Made by a program: the position numbers and the translations under genes
Assembly (NCBI GenBank): GCA_024693775.1
Contig: JAILKL010000079.1
Location: 1 to 43,314 of the forward strand
DNA from: Pseudobutyrivibrio sp.
GTDB lineage: Bacteria; Bacillota; Clostridia; Lachnospirales; Lachnospiraceae
Direction of reading: 5' to 3'
DNA: 43,314 nt
Notes under the pieces: model-generated
Seen by the model: the letters and a program-made list of their open reading frames with translations, nothing else
The model's database searches: none
Told to the model about the DNA's origin: nothing
Shown here: piece after piece, positions 23,501 through 32,195 of the stretch
How positions within the stretch are numbered: position 1 is the first letter of the stretch
Layout of the letters: every line of letters begins with the position of its first letter

Positions 23501-24658
23501 ATGGACGTAAAAATTTCGGATTCAATAAAATATATTGGATGCAACGACAAAACATTAGACTTATTTGAAAGCCAATACCCTGTACCTAACGGGGTTTCAT
23601 ATAATTCATATGTGATTTTAGATGAAAAAATCGCAGTAATGGATACAGCAGATCCAAGAGTTAGCGATGAATGGTTAGCAAACCTTGAGAAGGAGTTAAA
23701 TGGTCGTACTCCGGATTATTTAGTGGTTTCACATATGGAACCAGATCACTCAGGTACACTTAGATTATTTTTAGAGAAATATCCAGACACAGTTGTTGTT
23801 GGTAATGTAAAGACATTTAACATGATGTGTCAGTTTGCAGATGTTTGCCTCTTTGAAAATCGCAAGCATGTAGTTGCTGAGGGGGATGAGCTTTCTCTTG
23901 GTCAGCACAAGCTCACATTCTTCATGGCACCTATGGTTCATTGGCCAGAGGTAATGGTTGAGTATGAGTCTACCGAAAAGATTTTATTTACAGCAGACGG
24001 TTTTGGAAAGTTTGGTGCCCTTGATGTGGATGAGCCTTGGGTTGATGAGGCCCGCAGATATTATTTAAATATCGTTGGAAAATATGGTGCTTCTGTTCAG
24101 GCTTTATTAAAGAAGGCAGCAACACTTGATATTCAGACTATTTGTCCACTTCACGGACCAATTTTAAAAGAAAATATTCCATATTATATTGATTTATATA
24201 ACACTTGGAGCAGCTACAAGCCAGAGGAGAAAGGCGTGTTAATCGCATGTGCTTCTATTCACGGCAATACAAAAAATGCTGCTTTAAAGTTAAAAGAAAA
24301 GTTGGATGCAGCAGGTGTTAAAAACATGTTCATCGACTTAACAAGAGAAAGTGTGTCAGAGGCAGTTGCCAGAGCATTTTATTACGATAAGATGGTATGC
24401 TGCGCTTGTACATATGATGGTGGATTATTCCCACCAATGGAGGACTTTCTTCACCATTTACGAGCAAAGGCATTCCAGGGTAGAACAGTAGCCTTTGTTG
24501 AAAATGGAACTTGGGCACCTCAGGCTGCCAAGTGTATGAAGGCTGTTCTTGAGCCATTGAAAAATATTGAATTTGTAGAGCCAGTGGTTACAATCAAGTC
24601 TACTTTAAGTGTAGAAAGTGAAGCCCAGCTTACTGAACTTGCCGCAAAGCTTCAGTAA
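23501..24658 (+). CDS. Flavodiiron protein (A-type flavoprotein, FprA family)
   Basis: This cytoplasmic enzyme reduces O2 to water and/or NO to N2O, protecting anaerobes. The N-terminal metallo-beta-lactamase-like domain carries the diiron ligands in SHMEPDHSG, in MVHWPEVMVEYE, the Asp of FTADGFGKFG and the His of CPLHGP. The C-terminal flavodoxin-like domain (about 245-385) has the FMN loop ACASIHGNTKNAA and CTYDGGLFPPMEDFL. There is no rubredoxin or NADH-oxidoreductase extension at 385 residues, so electrons must come from a separate rubredoxin or similar. AAGGAGG precedes the ATG. It has a strong dedicated promoter. Confidence 0.95.
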   Translation: MDVKISDSIKYIGCNDKTLDLFESQYPVPNGVSYNSYVILDEKIAVMDTADPRVSDEWLANLEKELNGRTPDYLVVSHMEPDHSGTLRLFLEKYPDTVVVGNVKTFNMMCQFADVCLFENRKHVVAEGDELSLGQHKLTFFMAPMVHWPEVMVEYESTEKILFTADGFGKFGALDVDEPWVDEARRYYLNIVGKYGASVQALLKKAATLDIQTICPLHGPILKENIPYYIDLYNTWSSYKPEEKGVLIACASIHGNTKNAALKLKEKLDAAGVKNMFIDLTRESVSEAVARAFYYDKMVCCACTYDGGLFPPMEDFLHHLRAKAFQGRTVAFVENGTWAPQAAKCMKAVLEPLKNIEFVEPVVTIKSTLSVESEAQLTELAAKLQ

Positions 24659-24719
24659 AGTTTGCTTACAAAATAATATTTTATAAAGTAAATATTGCGG
24701 AACAAAATAGGAGGTGCTT

Positions 24720-25673
24720 ATGGCAGTAGAAGTTAATCACAGGAAGGTTGCGATTATTGGGGCAGGTTTTGTGGGTTCTGCGACAGCATTTGCGTTGTCT
24801 CAGAGTGGTTTATTCTCCGAGATGGTTTTGATTGATGCTGATCATGAAAAGGCTGAAGGTGAAGCTATGGATATTTCTCATGGTGCACCATTTACAAAGC
24901 CAATGAAAATCTATGCTGGTGATTATGATGATGTTGCAGATGCAGCTATTTGCGTTGTAACAGCCGGCGCTGGTCAGAAGCCAGGCGAGACTCGTCTTGA
25001 CTTGGTTCACAAAAATGTAGGCATTTTTAAGTCTATTATTCCAGAGATTTCAAAGCGCGACTTCGGAGGCATTCTCCTTGTAGTAGCAAACCCAGTTGAT
25101 ATCCTTACTCTTACAGCATTAAAGCTTTCTGGTCTTCCAGAAGAAAGAGTTATTGGATCTGGTACAGTTCTCGATTCTGCTCGTTTAAAGACAGAGCTTG
25201 GAGAGCATTTAGGCATTGATAGCCGAAGCGTACATGCATTTATTATTGGAGAGCATGGCGACAGTGAAATTGCTGCATTCTCTAGTGCAAATGTTTCAGG
25301 TATTCCTGTAAATGATTTCTGTGAGATGCGTGGTCATTATGATCACAAGAATTCAGAGAAGGCAATTGCAGAAAAGGTAAAGAATGCTGCATACGAAATT
25401 ATTAAGAGAAAGCACGCTACATATTATGGTGTAGCAGTTGCAGTAAAGCGTATCTGTGAGGTAATCATTCGTGATGAGAAGTCTATTCTTCCTATATCAC
25501 ACATGATGCACGGCGAATATGGTATTGAAGGCGTATGCTTATCAATGCCAGCTGTAGTAGGTGCAGATGGTATGGAGACAAAGGTACCTATCTCTCTTGA
25601 TGATGAGGAAATTAAGGCTTTACAGGAATCAGCAAAGACTCTTAAAGAGGTTGTTGATACTATAGAGTGGTAA
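24720..25673 (+). CDS. ldh: L-lactate dehydrogenase
   Basis: This enzyme reduces pyruvate to L-lactate with NADH in fermentation. The 317-residue product has the NAD fold AIIGAGFVGSATAFALSQ, the mobile loop GAGQKPGETRLDLVHKN with its catalytic Arg, the substrate segment VANPVDILTLTALKLSGL, and the catalytic His in IGEHGDSEIAAFS. These fix lactate rather than malate dehydrogenase (Gln of AGQKPGETR). ATG 24720 follows AGGAGG (24709-24714); an in-frame GTG at 24714 lies inside that site and is rejected. It follows the flavodiiron gene by 61 bp. A terminator follows it. Confidence 0.95.
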   Translation: MAVEVNHRKVAIIGAGFVGSATAFALSQSGLFSEMVLIDADHEKAEGEAMDISHGAPFTKPMKIYAGDYDDVADAAICVVTAGAGQKPGETRLDLVHKNVGIFKSIIPEISKRDFGGILLVVANPVDILTLTALKLSGLPEERVIGSGTVLDSARLKTELGEHLGIDSRSVHAFIIGEHGDSEIAAFSSANVSGIPVNDFCEMRGHYDHKNSEKAIAEKVKNAAYEIIKRKHATYYGVAVAVKRICEVIIRDEKSILPISHMMHGEYGIEGVCLSMPAVVGADGMETKVPISLDDEEIKALQESAKTLKEVVDTIEW

Positions 25674-25693
25674 TCTTAAAATAGAAAATATGT

Positions 25694-25739
25694 TTGCTAT
25701 TTATGGCCTACCAATGTAGAATAATTGGTAGGTCATTTT
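25694..25739 (+). terminator. Terminator of ldh overlapping a candidate dnaE promoter
   Basis: Arms GGCCTACCAAT (25705-25715) and ATTGGTAGGTC (25724-25734) pair with one G-U, followed by ATTTTTAT. The loop contains TAGAAT (25717-25722), which with TTGCTA (25694-25699) makes a 17-base-spaced promoter for dnaE. Termination and initiation signals share the same DNA. Confidence 0.65.
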
Positions 25740-25759
25740 TATATAGAAAGAGTATTGTT

Positions 25760-28700
25760 ATGAGCTTTGTACATTTACATACCCATACGGAGTATTCACT
25801 CCTAGATGGTTCCAACAAAATAAAATCATACGTTAAAAAATGCGTAGACATGGGCATGACAGCAGCTGCTATCACTGACCATGGAAATATGTACGGCGTT
25901 ATTGATTTTTATAAAGAGTGCAAGTCAGCAGGAATAAACCCGGTACTTGGATGTGAGGTTTATGTGGCTCCAGGTTCCAGATTTGATAGAGAGCGAGTTC
26001 AGGGTGAGGATAGATATTATCACCTTATTTTGCTTGCAGAAAATAATGCCGGCTACCAAAACCTTATAAAAATAGTTTCAGCAGGATATGTAGATGGTTA
26101 TTACTATAAGCCTCGTGTAGATTTCGAAATTTTGGAGAAATATCATGAAGGCATTATTTGCTTGTCAGCATGTTTGGCAGGAGAGGTGGCTAGAGCCCTT
26201 GCCAGAGGCAATTATGACGAGGCAAAGGCAGTTGCCATTAAATATCGCGATACCTTCGGAGAGGGCAATTATTTCCTTGAGATGCAGGATCACGGGATAG
26301 ACGAGCAAAAGACAGTCAATCAGGGACTTCTTAGATTATCAAAGGAGACTGGTATTCCTTTGGTTGCCACCAACGATTGTCATTACACCAATAAAGAGGA
26401 TGCAGCTAGCCATGATGTGCTTTTGTGTATTCAGACAGGCAAAAAGCTTGCCGATGTGGATAGAATGCGTTTTGAAACAGACGAGTTCTATGTAAAGAGT
26501 GAGGAGGAGATGCTTGCCCTTTTCCCATACGCAAAGGAGGCAGTAGCTCGCACACAGGATATTGCTGATAGATGTCACGTGGAAATCGAGTTCGGTGTTA
26601 CCAAACTTCCACACTTCGAGGTTCCAGAGGGATATGATTCCTGGAGCTATCTAAACAAGCTTTGTTTTGATGGATTGGATCGTAGATATGGTGACAAGGC
26701 AGAGGAATTAAAGCCTAGACTAGAATACGAGCTAGGGGTTATCAAAAATATGGGATATGTTGATTATTTCCTTATTGTTTGGGATTTCATCAATTATGCC
26801 CGCACCCACGGTATTCCTGTTGGACCAGGACGTGGTTCTGCTGCCGGTTCACTTGTCAGCTACACCACAGGTATCACCAATATTGATCCTATTAAATACA
26901 ACCTTGTATTCGAACGTTTCCTTAATCCAGAGCGTGTTTCCATGCCCGATATTGATATCGATTTCTGCTATGAGAGACGTTCAGAGGTTATTGATTATGT
27001 TATCGAAAAATACGGTAAAGACTGTGTCACACAGATTGTTACCTTTGGTACCCTAAAGGCTAGAGGTGTTATCAGAGATGTGGGCCGTGTTATGGATTTA
27101 CCATACGGCTATGTGGATTCCATTGCAAAGATGATACCTATGGATTTAGGCATGACCTTGGACAAAGCACTTCAGGTCAATCATGAGCTAAAGTCATTAT
27201 ATGATTCGGATTCCCAGGTCAAAAACCTAATTGATGTGGCCCGCACCTTAGAGGGCTTGCCACGTAACACAGGTATGCATGCAGCAGGTGTTGTTATCGC
27301 CGGAAAGCCTATGGACGAATACGTTCCTCTTTCACGAGGCGGCGATGGCACCATTGTCACACAGTTTGTTATGACTACTATAGAAGAGCTTGGTCTATTA
27401 AAAATGGACTTCCTTGGTCTTAGAACCCTTACAGTTATAAATGATGCTGTAAAGCTAGTGGAGAAAAACCATGGCATCAAGCTCAACATGGATGAGATAG
27501 ATTACAATGATCCAGGTGTTATGGAATTGATTTCATCTGGAAAATGTGAGGGTATATTCCAGCTGGAATCTACAGGTATGAAGAATTTCATGAAGGAATT
27601 AAAGCCTCATTCTATAGAGGATATCATTGCGGGTATTTCTCTTTATCGTCCAGGCCCAATGGACTTCATTCCGGATTACATAAAAGGAAAGAATAATCAG
27701 GATGGCATCGAATATGACTGTCCAGAGCTAGAGCCTATCCTTAACCAGACCTATGGCTGTATCGTATACCAGGAGCAGGTTATGCAGATTGTTCAGTCCT
27801 TGGCTGGATATTCTCTAGGTGGTGCCGATGAAATCCGTCGTGCCATGAGTAAGAAAAAACAATACGTCATCGAAGAAAACAGAGAGATTTTCGTAAATGG
27901 TGGACAGATTGAAAATCATATTACAGGAAAGATTACAAAGATTCCTGGATGCGTGTCTCAGGGTATTTCTGCTGATGTGGCCAACAAGATTTACGACCAC
28001 ATGGTTGATTTCGCCAAGTACGCATTTAATAAATCTCATGCAGCAGCCTATGCTGTAGTTGCCATTCAGACAGCATACCTTAAAAAATATTACCCAATAG
28101 AGTTCATGGCAGCTCTTATGACATCTGTTATTGATGCCAGTGGAAAGGTTGCAGAATATATTGGTGTATGCCGTAGCAATGGTATAGAGGTATTGCCACC
28201 AGATGTAAATCACGGAGACGGTCGTTTCTCTGTAGACAATGGAAAGATTAGATATGGTCTATACGCCATCAAATCAGTAGGAAGACCTACAATCGACGCT
28301 ATTAAATACGATAGGGAAAAGCTAGGTCCTTATCGTGACATGGAGGATTTTATTAGTCGTGTTAGCAAATATGATGCTAATAAACGTACTATCGAAAATC
28401 TTATAAAAGCAGGCGCTTTGGATTCCATGGAAGGAAATAGAAAGCAAAAATGCATCGTTTTCCCTTCTATTTTGGAGTCAATAAACAGCAAAAAGAAAAC
28501 AGAAATCGAAGGACAGATGTCACTGTTTGATTTTGCTACAGACGAGCAAAAGAAAGAGATGAAAATCTCTATGCCACAGGTAGAGGAATACGATAAGGAG
28601 CTGATGCTCAGCTTTGAAAAGGAGCTGATGGGAGTTTATGTCAGCGGTCATCCATTAGATGATTACATTTCTCTTTTAGACAAAAACACAACAGCTCACG

Positions 28701-29266
28701 CCAGTGAGTTTATAGTTGACGAGGAGACCGGCCAGGCCACTGTAAAGGACAACAGTGAGGTTGTTTTAGGCGGCATGATTACAGGTGTTACTATCAAATA
28801 CACTAAAAATAACAAGACCATGGCCTTCCTTAATCTAGAAGATCTTACAGGTCAGGTGGAGGTTATTGTATTCCCTAACAGCTATGAGAGTGCCAAAAAT
28901 CTCATCCTAGAGGGAAACAAGGTCTTTATAAAGGGCCGAGTGCAGGCAGAGGAAGAAAAGGATGCCAAAATTATCTGTCAGGATATAAAGGGCTTTGATG
29001 AATGCGGCAGAGAAATTTGGATTCAGTTTCCAAACAAGGATGCCTACACTGCAGCAGAGCCAGAAATGGAATCAGTTATCAAGGACATGGATGGAAACGA
29101 TGGATTAGTCATTTATCTTTCCGCTGAAAAGGCTGTAAAACGCATGGGTGCCAACTGGTCAATCCTAGGCAATGTGCAAAATCTTTCTACGCTTGAGTCC
29201 AAATATGGTAAAGATAATGTAAGAGTTGTTGAGAAGAAGGTAGAGTTTGCGAATAAAAGATATTGA
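25760..29266 (+). CDS. dnaE: DNA polymerase III subunit alpha, DnaE type
   Basis: This is a C-family replicative polymerase. In Firmicutes, which also carry PolC, DnaE extends primers mainly on the lagging strand. From ATG 25760 the 1168-residue protein begins with a PHP domain (FVHLHTHTEYSLLDG, AAITDHGNMYGVIDF, NPVLGCEVYVAP). The palm has the catalytic aspartates in MPDIDIDFCYERR and GPGRGSAAGSLVSY. RNTGMHAAGVVIAG and LYRPGPMDFIPDYIKGK are family hallmarks. A helix-hairpin-helix region and an OB domain (EVVLGGMITGVTIKYTKNNK) close it. It lacks the exonuclease insert of PolC. The first 22 codons of the longest open frame are rejected because they run through the ldh terminator. The ribosome binding site is weak (AGAAAG). 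Confidence 0.96.
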   Translation: MSFVHLHTHTEYSLLDGSNKIKSYVKKCVDMGMTAAAITDHGNMYGVIDFYKECKSAGINPVLGCEVYVAPGSRFDRERVQGEDRYYHLILLAENNAGYQNLIKIVSAGYVDGYYYKPRVDFEILEKYHEGIICLSACLAGEVARALARGNYDEAKAVAIKYRDTFGEGNYFLEMQDHGIDEQKTVNQGLLRLSKETGIPLVATNDCHYTNKEDAASHDVLLCIQTGKKLADVDRMRFETDEFYVKSEEEMLALFPYAKEAVARTQDIADRCHVEIEFGVTKLPHFEVPEGYDSWSYLNKLCFDGLDRRYGDKAEELKPRLEYELGVIKNMGYVDYFLIVWDFINYARTHGIPVGPGRGSAAGSLVSYTTGITNIDPIKYNLVFERFLNPERVSMPDIDIDFCYERRSEVIDYVIEKYGKDCVTQIVTFGTLKARGVIRDVGRVMDLPYGYVDSIAKMIPMDLGMTLDKALQVNHELKSLYDSDSQVKNLIDVARTLEGLPRNTGMHAAGVVIAGKPMDEYVPLSRGGDGTIVTQFVMTTIEELGLLKMDFLGLRTLTVINDAVKLVEKNHGIKLNMDEIDYNDPGVMELISSGKCEGIFQLESTGMKNFMKELKPHSIEDIIAGISLYRPGPMDFIPDYIKGKNNQDGIEYDCPELEPILNQTYGCIVYQEQVMQIVQSLAGYSLGGADEIRRAMSKKKQYVIEENREIFVNGGQIENHITGKITKIPGCVSQGISADVANKIYDHMVDFAKYAFNKSHAAAYAVVAIQTAYLKKYYPIEFMAALMTSVIDASGKVAEYIGVCRSNGIEVLPPDVNHGDGRFSVDNGKIRYGLYAIKSVGRPTIDAIKYDREKLGPYRDMEDFISRVSKYDANKRTIENLIKAGALDSMEGNRKQKCIVFPSILESINSKKKTEIEGQMSLFDFATDEQKKEMKISMPQVEEYDKELMLSFEKELMGVYVSGHPLDDYISLLDKNTTAHASEFIVDEETGQATVKDNSEVVLGGMITGVTIKYTKNNKTMAFLNLEDLTGQVEVIVFPNSYESAKNLILEGNKVFIKGRVQAEEEKDAKIICQDIKGFDECGREIWIQFPNKDAYTAAEPEMESVIKDMDGNDGLVIYLSAEKAVKRMGANWSILGNVQNLSTLESKYGKDNVRVVEKKVEFANKRY

Positions 29267-29291
29267 AAACGTTTGCAAAAGACTGTAAAAT
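29263..29291 (+). promoter_or_regulatory. pfkA promoter with catabolite-responsive element over the -35
   Basis: TTGAAA (29263-29268), a 17-base spacer and TAAAAT (29286-29291) form the promoter. TGAAAACGTTTGCA (29264-29277) with its flanks fits the cre consensus WTGNAANCGNWWNCAW at every position. The element covers the -35 and overlaps the dnaE stop codon. Repression by a CcpA-like or other LacI-family protein is the simplest reading. Confidence 0.6.
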
Positions 29292-29339
29292 ATATGGGAA
29301 TTGTTTGAAGAGGGATTTAGTTAGGAGGAAACAGAAACA

Positions 29340-30326
29340 ATGGCAGACACAATTAAGACAATTGGTGTCTTGACTTCTGGTGGTGATGCTCCAGGAATGA
29401 ATGCAGCTATTCGTGCCGTAGTTCGTCAGGCTATCGCTAGAGGAAAGACAGTAAAAGGAATTAGAAGAGGTTACGCTGGATTATTATCTGGTGAGATTAT
29501 AGATATGAATGCGCACAGCGTGTCTGAGACTATTCAGCGCGGTGGTACTATTCTACAGACAGCTCGTTGCTTAGAGATGCTCAACCCTGAGTACCAGGAA
29601 AAGGCAGCTATGAAGGCAAAAGAGGCTGGTATCGATGGTCTTGTAGTTATCGGTGGTGATGGTTCATTCAAGGGTGCTCAGAAAATTTCTAAGTACGGAA
29701 TCAACACAATCGGACTTCCAGGAACAATCGATCTTGATATTGCATGTACAGAGTACACAATCGGTTTCGATACAGCTGTAAACACAGCCATGGAAGCTAT
29801 CGATAAGGTACGTGATACATCTACATCACATGAGCGTTGTTCTATTATCGAGGTAATGGGACGTGGCGCTGGTTATATCGCTCTTTGGTGCGGTATTGCA
29901 AACGGTGCAGAGGATGTTCTTCTTCCAGAGAGATATGATTACGATGAGCAGAAGCTTGTAAATCACATCATCGAGGGACGTAAGAAAGGAAAGCAGCACC
30001 ACATCATTATCAATGCTGAGGGTATTGGCCATTCTACATCTATGGCAAAGCGTATCGAGGCTGCTACAGGCATCGAGACACGTGCTACTATCCTTGGACA
30101 CATGCAGCGTGGTGGTTCTCCTACATGTAAGGACCGTGTATATGCATCTACTATGGGTGCTATGGCAGTTGACCTTCTTTGCGAAGGAAAGTCAAACCGC
30201 GTAGTTGGATATCGTCATGGTGAGTTCGTTGATTTCGATATCGATGAGGCACTTGCTATGAAGAAGGATGTTGATGAGTATCAATACGAGATTTGTAGGT
30301 CATTAAACAATGATTACAGGTACTAA
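29340..30326 (+). CDS. pfkA: ATP-dependent 6-phosphofructokinase
   Basis: This enzyme phosphorylates fructose 6-phosphate, the committed step of glycolysis. The 328-residue protein has GVLTSGGDAPGMNAAIRA, GGDGSFKGAQ (Gly rather than Asp after GGD, as in ATP-using forms) and the catalytic stretch PGTIDLDIACTEYTIGFDTA. The usual PGTIDND has Leu in place of Asn, between two retained aspartates. EVMGRGAGYIALWCG and ATILGHMQRGGSP supply the sugar-phosphate site. AGGAGG precedes the ATG. Its end overlaps the next gene by 17 bp, so the two are coupled. A cre-like site lies over its promoter. Confidence 0.95.
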   Translation: MADTIKTIGVLTSGGDAPGMNAAIRAVVRQAIARGKTVKGIRRGYAGLLSGEIIDMNAHSVSETIQRGGTILQTARCLEMLNPEYQEKAAMKAKEAGIDGLVVIGGDGSFKGAQKISKYGINTIGLPGTIDLDIACTEYTIGFDTAVNTAMEAIDKVRDTSTSHERCSIIEVMGRGAGYIALWCGIANGAEDVLLPERYDYDEQKLVNHIIEGRKKGKQHHIIINAEGIGHSTSMAKRIEAATGIETRATILGHMQRGGSPTCKDRVYASTMGAMAVDLLCEGKSNRVVGYRHGEFVDFDIDEALAMKKDVDEYQYEICRSLNNDYRY

Positions 30327-31110
30327 TAATAAACAAATAAAAAATATTACATCATTAATCAAAAAAGCCAGAGAGCGTAAAGCTCAAAGGCTTTTTGTGG
30401 TTGAGGGCATACGAGCTGTTGGAGAGGTGCCAGTAGAGCTTTTAGAGTCTATCTATTATGTGGAGGGCTTTGGAGATTCTACAGAAGGACGCCAGCTTTT
30501 GGATGAGATTTCATCTAAAAAAGCTTCTATTGTTATGGAAGAGGTGGCGCGTCCTGTGTTCAATTCCATGAGCGATACAGTCACTCCACAGGGGGTGCTT
30601 GCGCTAGTTCGCATGCAGGATTATACCTTAGAGGATGTGTTAGGTGATGGCAGCAAAAAGCCACATATTATTATTCTAGAATCCTTACAGGATCCAGGTA
30701 ATATGGGTACTATCATTCGTACTGCTGAGGGTGCAGGTGTCACAGGTATTATTATGAACAACACCACCGTGGATATTTATTCACCAAAGGTTGTTCGCTC
30801 TACCATGGGCAGTATTTTTAGAATGCCATTTGTTGTCACATCAGATTTATCAGAGACCATCACTTCTTTAAAGAAAGCTGGCATTAGCATTTATGCAGCT
30901 CATTTAAAGGGTGAAAAGTTCTACGATGAATTCGACTACACTCAGCCAGTAGGCTTTATGATTGGTAATGAAGGAAATGGTTTGACTGACGAAACTGCAG
31001 CTCTTGCTACTTCGTATTTACGTATTCCTATGGAGGGCCAGTTGGAGTCATTAAATGCGTCAGTTGCCGCCAGCATTTTAATGTACGAGACATACAGACA
31101 GAGGAGATAG
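30310..31110 (+). CDS. TrmH/SpoU-family RNA 2'-O-ribose methyltransferase
   Basis: This is a SAM-dependent methyltransferase of rRNA or tRNA with the SPOUT knot. The N-terminal RNA-binding domain starts with ITGTNNKQIKNITSLIKKA and RKAQRLFVVEGIRAV, as in the 23S rRNA G2251-type and TsnR-like enzymes. The catalytic domain has ILESLQDPGNMGTIIRTAEG (motif 1), PVGFMIGNEGNGL (motif 2) and IPMEGQLESLNASVAASILM (motif 3). The 266-residue length is normal. Its start lies within the last codons of pfkA, implying translational coupling. The exact target nucleotide cannot be assigned. Confidence 0.92.
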   Translation: MITGTNNKQIKNITSLIKKARERKAQRLFVVEGIRAVGEVPVELLESIYYVEGFGDSTEGRQLLDEISSKKASIVMEEVARPVFNSMSDTVTPQGVLALVRMQDYTLEDVLGDGSKKPHIIILESLQDPGNMGTIIRTAEGAGVTGIIMNNTTVDIYSPKVVRSTMGSIFRMPFVVTSDLSETITSLKKAGISIYAAHLKGEKFYDEFDYTQPVGFMIGNEGNGLTDETAALATSYLRIPMEGQLESLNASVAASILMYETYRQRR

Positions 31111-31118
31111 TTAAACAT

Positions 31119-31382
31119 ATGAGAATATGGTTCAAGTCATGGAAGGACAATCATATGCTCCACGATTTAGTTGTGGAGGATGATTCTGACGAGACTCGCA
31201 CACACAAGATATTTAATGCTGTAGACAAAGCGTGTTATGAATTTGATACTAGCAAACCAGTTTGGCTGGACTCCACCATCAGAGAGTTTAAAAAACATGG
31301 AAAGGCTAGATTTACAAAGGACAATTTCGTAGATGAGATTCCTTTTGATTTCTTAGAAATACATGTTTTGGATGAGGATTAA
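31119..31382 (+). CDS. Small protein of unknown function
   Basis: An 87-residue soluble, acidic protein starting MRIWFKSWKDNHMLHDLVVE and ending PFDFLEIHVLDED. The compact mix of strands and helices and the Trp/Phe pattern (FDTSKPVWLDSTIREFKKHG) suggest a folded domain. It begins nine bases after the methyltransferase gene, whose end (GAGGAGA) supplies the ribosome binding site. It is in one operon with pfkA and the methyltransferase. Function unknown. Confidence 0.75.
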   Translation: MRIWFKSWKDNHMLHDLVVEDDSDETRTHKIFNAVDKACYEFDTSKPVWLDSTIREFKKHGKARFTKDNFVDEIPFDFLEIHVLDED

Positions 31383-31439
31383 AAATACCACAAAGATATG
31401 ATATTATAGTGGTATAAAGTAATGGGGAGGTGATTAATT

Positions 31440-32135
31440 GTGGATATGAACATGTTTCCGGATGATGGAGTAAATTCCTGGAACACAGTTATGTTAATAT
31501 ATGATTCTGCAATTAAAAAGATGCGCACAAAGGTAGAAATTCTCAATGACGAATTTCAACAGGTGCATCAATATAATCCAATAGAGTACACTAAAACTAG
31601 ATTAAAAACACCAGAGAGCATTGTTAAAAAGCTAAAGAAAAATGGCTATGATGTCTCTATTCCTAGCATGATTGAGCATTGCAATGATATTGCAGGTGTA
31701 CGTATAGTTTGTTCATTTACATCAGATATTTACCAGATTGCCGAGATGATTGGACGTCAGGCAGATATTACTGTTGTCTCTATAAAGGACTACATTAAAA
31801 ATCCAAAGGAATCAGGCTACAAGAGCTACCATATGCTTGTTACCCTTCCAATCTATCTTTCAGACAGAGCTGTTGATACAAAGGTAGAAATCCAAATCCG
31901 CACCATCGGTATGGATTTCTGGGCCAGCCTGGAGCATAAAATCTACTACAAGTTTGAAGGAAATGCACCAGACTACATTAGTAGTGATCTACGTGAATGT
32001 TCCGAAATTGTATCAATGATGGATACAAAGATGCTTCAATTAAATGATGCTATCATGCGTACCAAGCTCGAGGAGGAAGAAAAGGAAAGAGTCCAAAAAG
32101 AGCGAATGGTCAACAATTGGAAAAACAACTTATAA
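31440..32135 (+). CDS. Small alarmone synthetase (RelQ/YjbM-type GTP pyrophosphokinase)
   Basis: This single-domain (p)ppGpp synthetase transfers pyrophosphate from ATP to GDP or GTP. The 231-residue length and lack of HD, TGS and ACT domains fix the small class. Synthetase motifs are RLKTPESIVKKLKKNG, CNDIAGVRIVCSF, KESGYKSYHMLV and VEIQIRTIGMDFWASLEHKI. The C-terminal helix is charged (KLEEEEKERVQKERM), as in tetramer-forming RelQ. The start is GTG at 31440, served by GGGGAGG (31424-31430); ATG 31446 is the alternative. An inverted repeat ATACCAC/GTGGTAT (31385-31415) lies between it and the preceding gene. A terminator follows. Confidence 0.92.
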   Translation: MDMNMFPDDGVNSWNTVMLIYDSAIKKMRTKVEILNDEFQQVHQYNPIEYTKTRLKTPESIVKKLKKNGYDVSIPSMIEHCNDIAGVRIVCSFTSDIYQIAEMIGRQADITVVSIKDYIKNPKESGYKSYHMLVTLPIYLSDRAVDTKVEIQIRTIGMDFWASLEHKIYYKFEGNAPDYISSDLRECSEIVSMMDTKMLQLNDAIMRTKLEEEEKERVQKERMVNNWKNNL

Positions 32136-32141
32136 AAAAAC

Positions 32142-32186
32142 AACCTCTAATATGTTTCTTATTGAAACACATTAGAGGTTTTTATT
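32142..32186. terminator. Bidirectional terminator between RelQ and mscL
   Basis: AACCTCTAATATGTTTC (32142-32158) pairs with GAAACACATTAGAGGTT (32164-32180), one mismatch, loop TTATT. The A-tract upstream and T-tract downstream serve both converging genes. Confidence 0.85.
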
Positions 32187-32195
32187 TTCTCAAAA

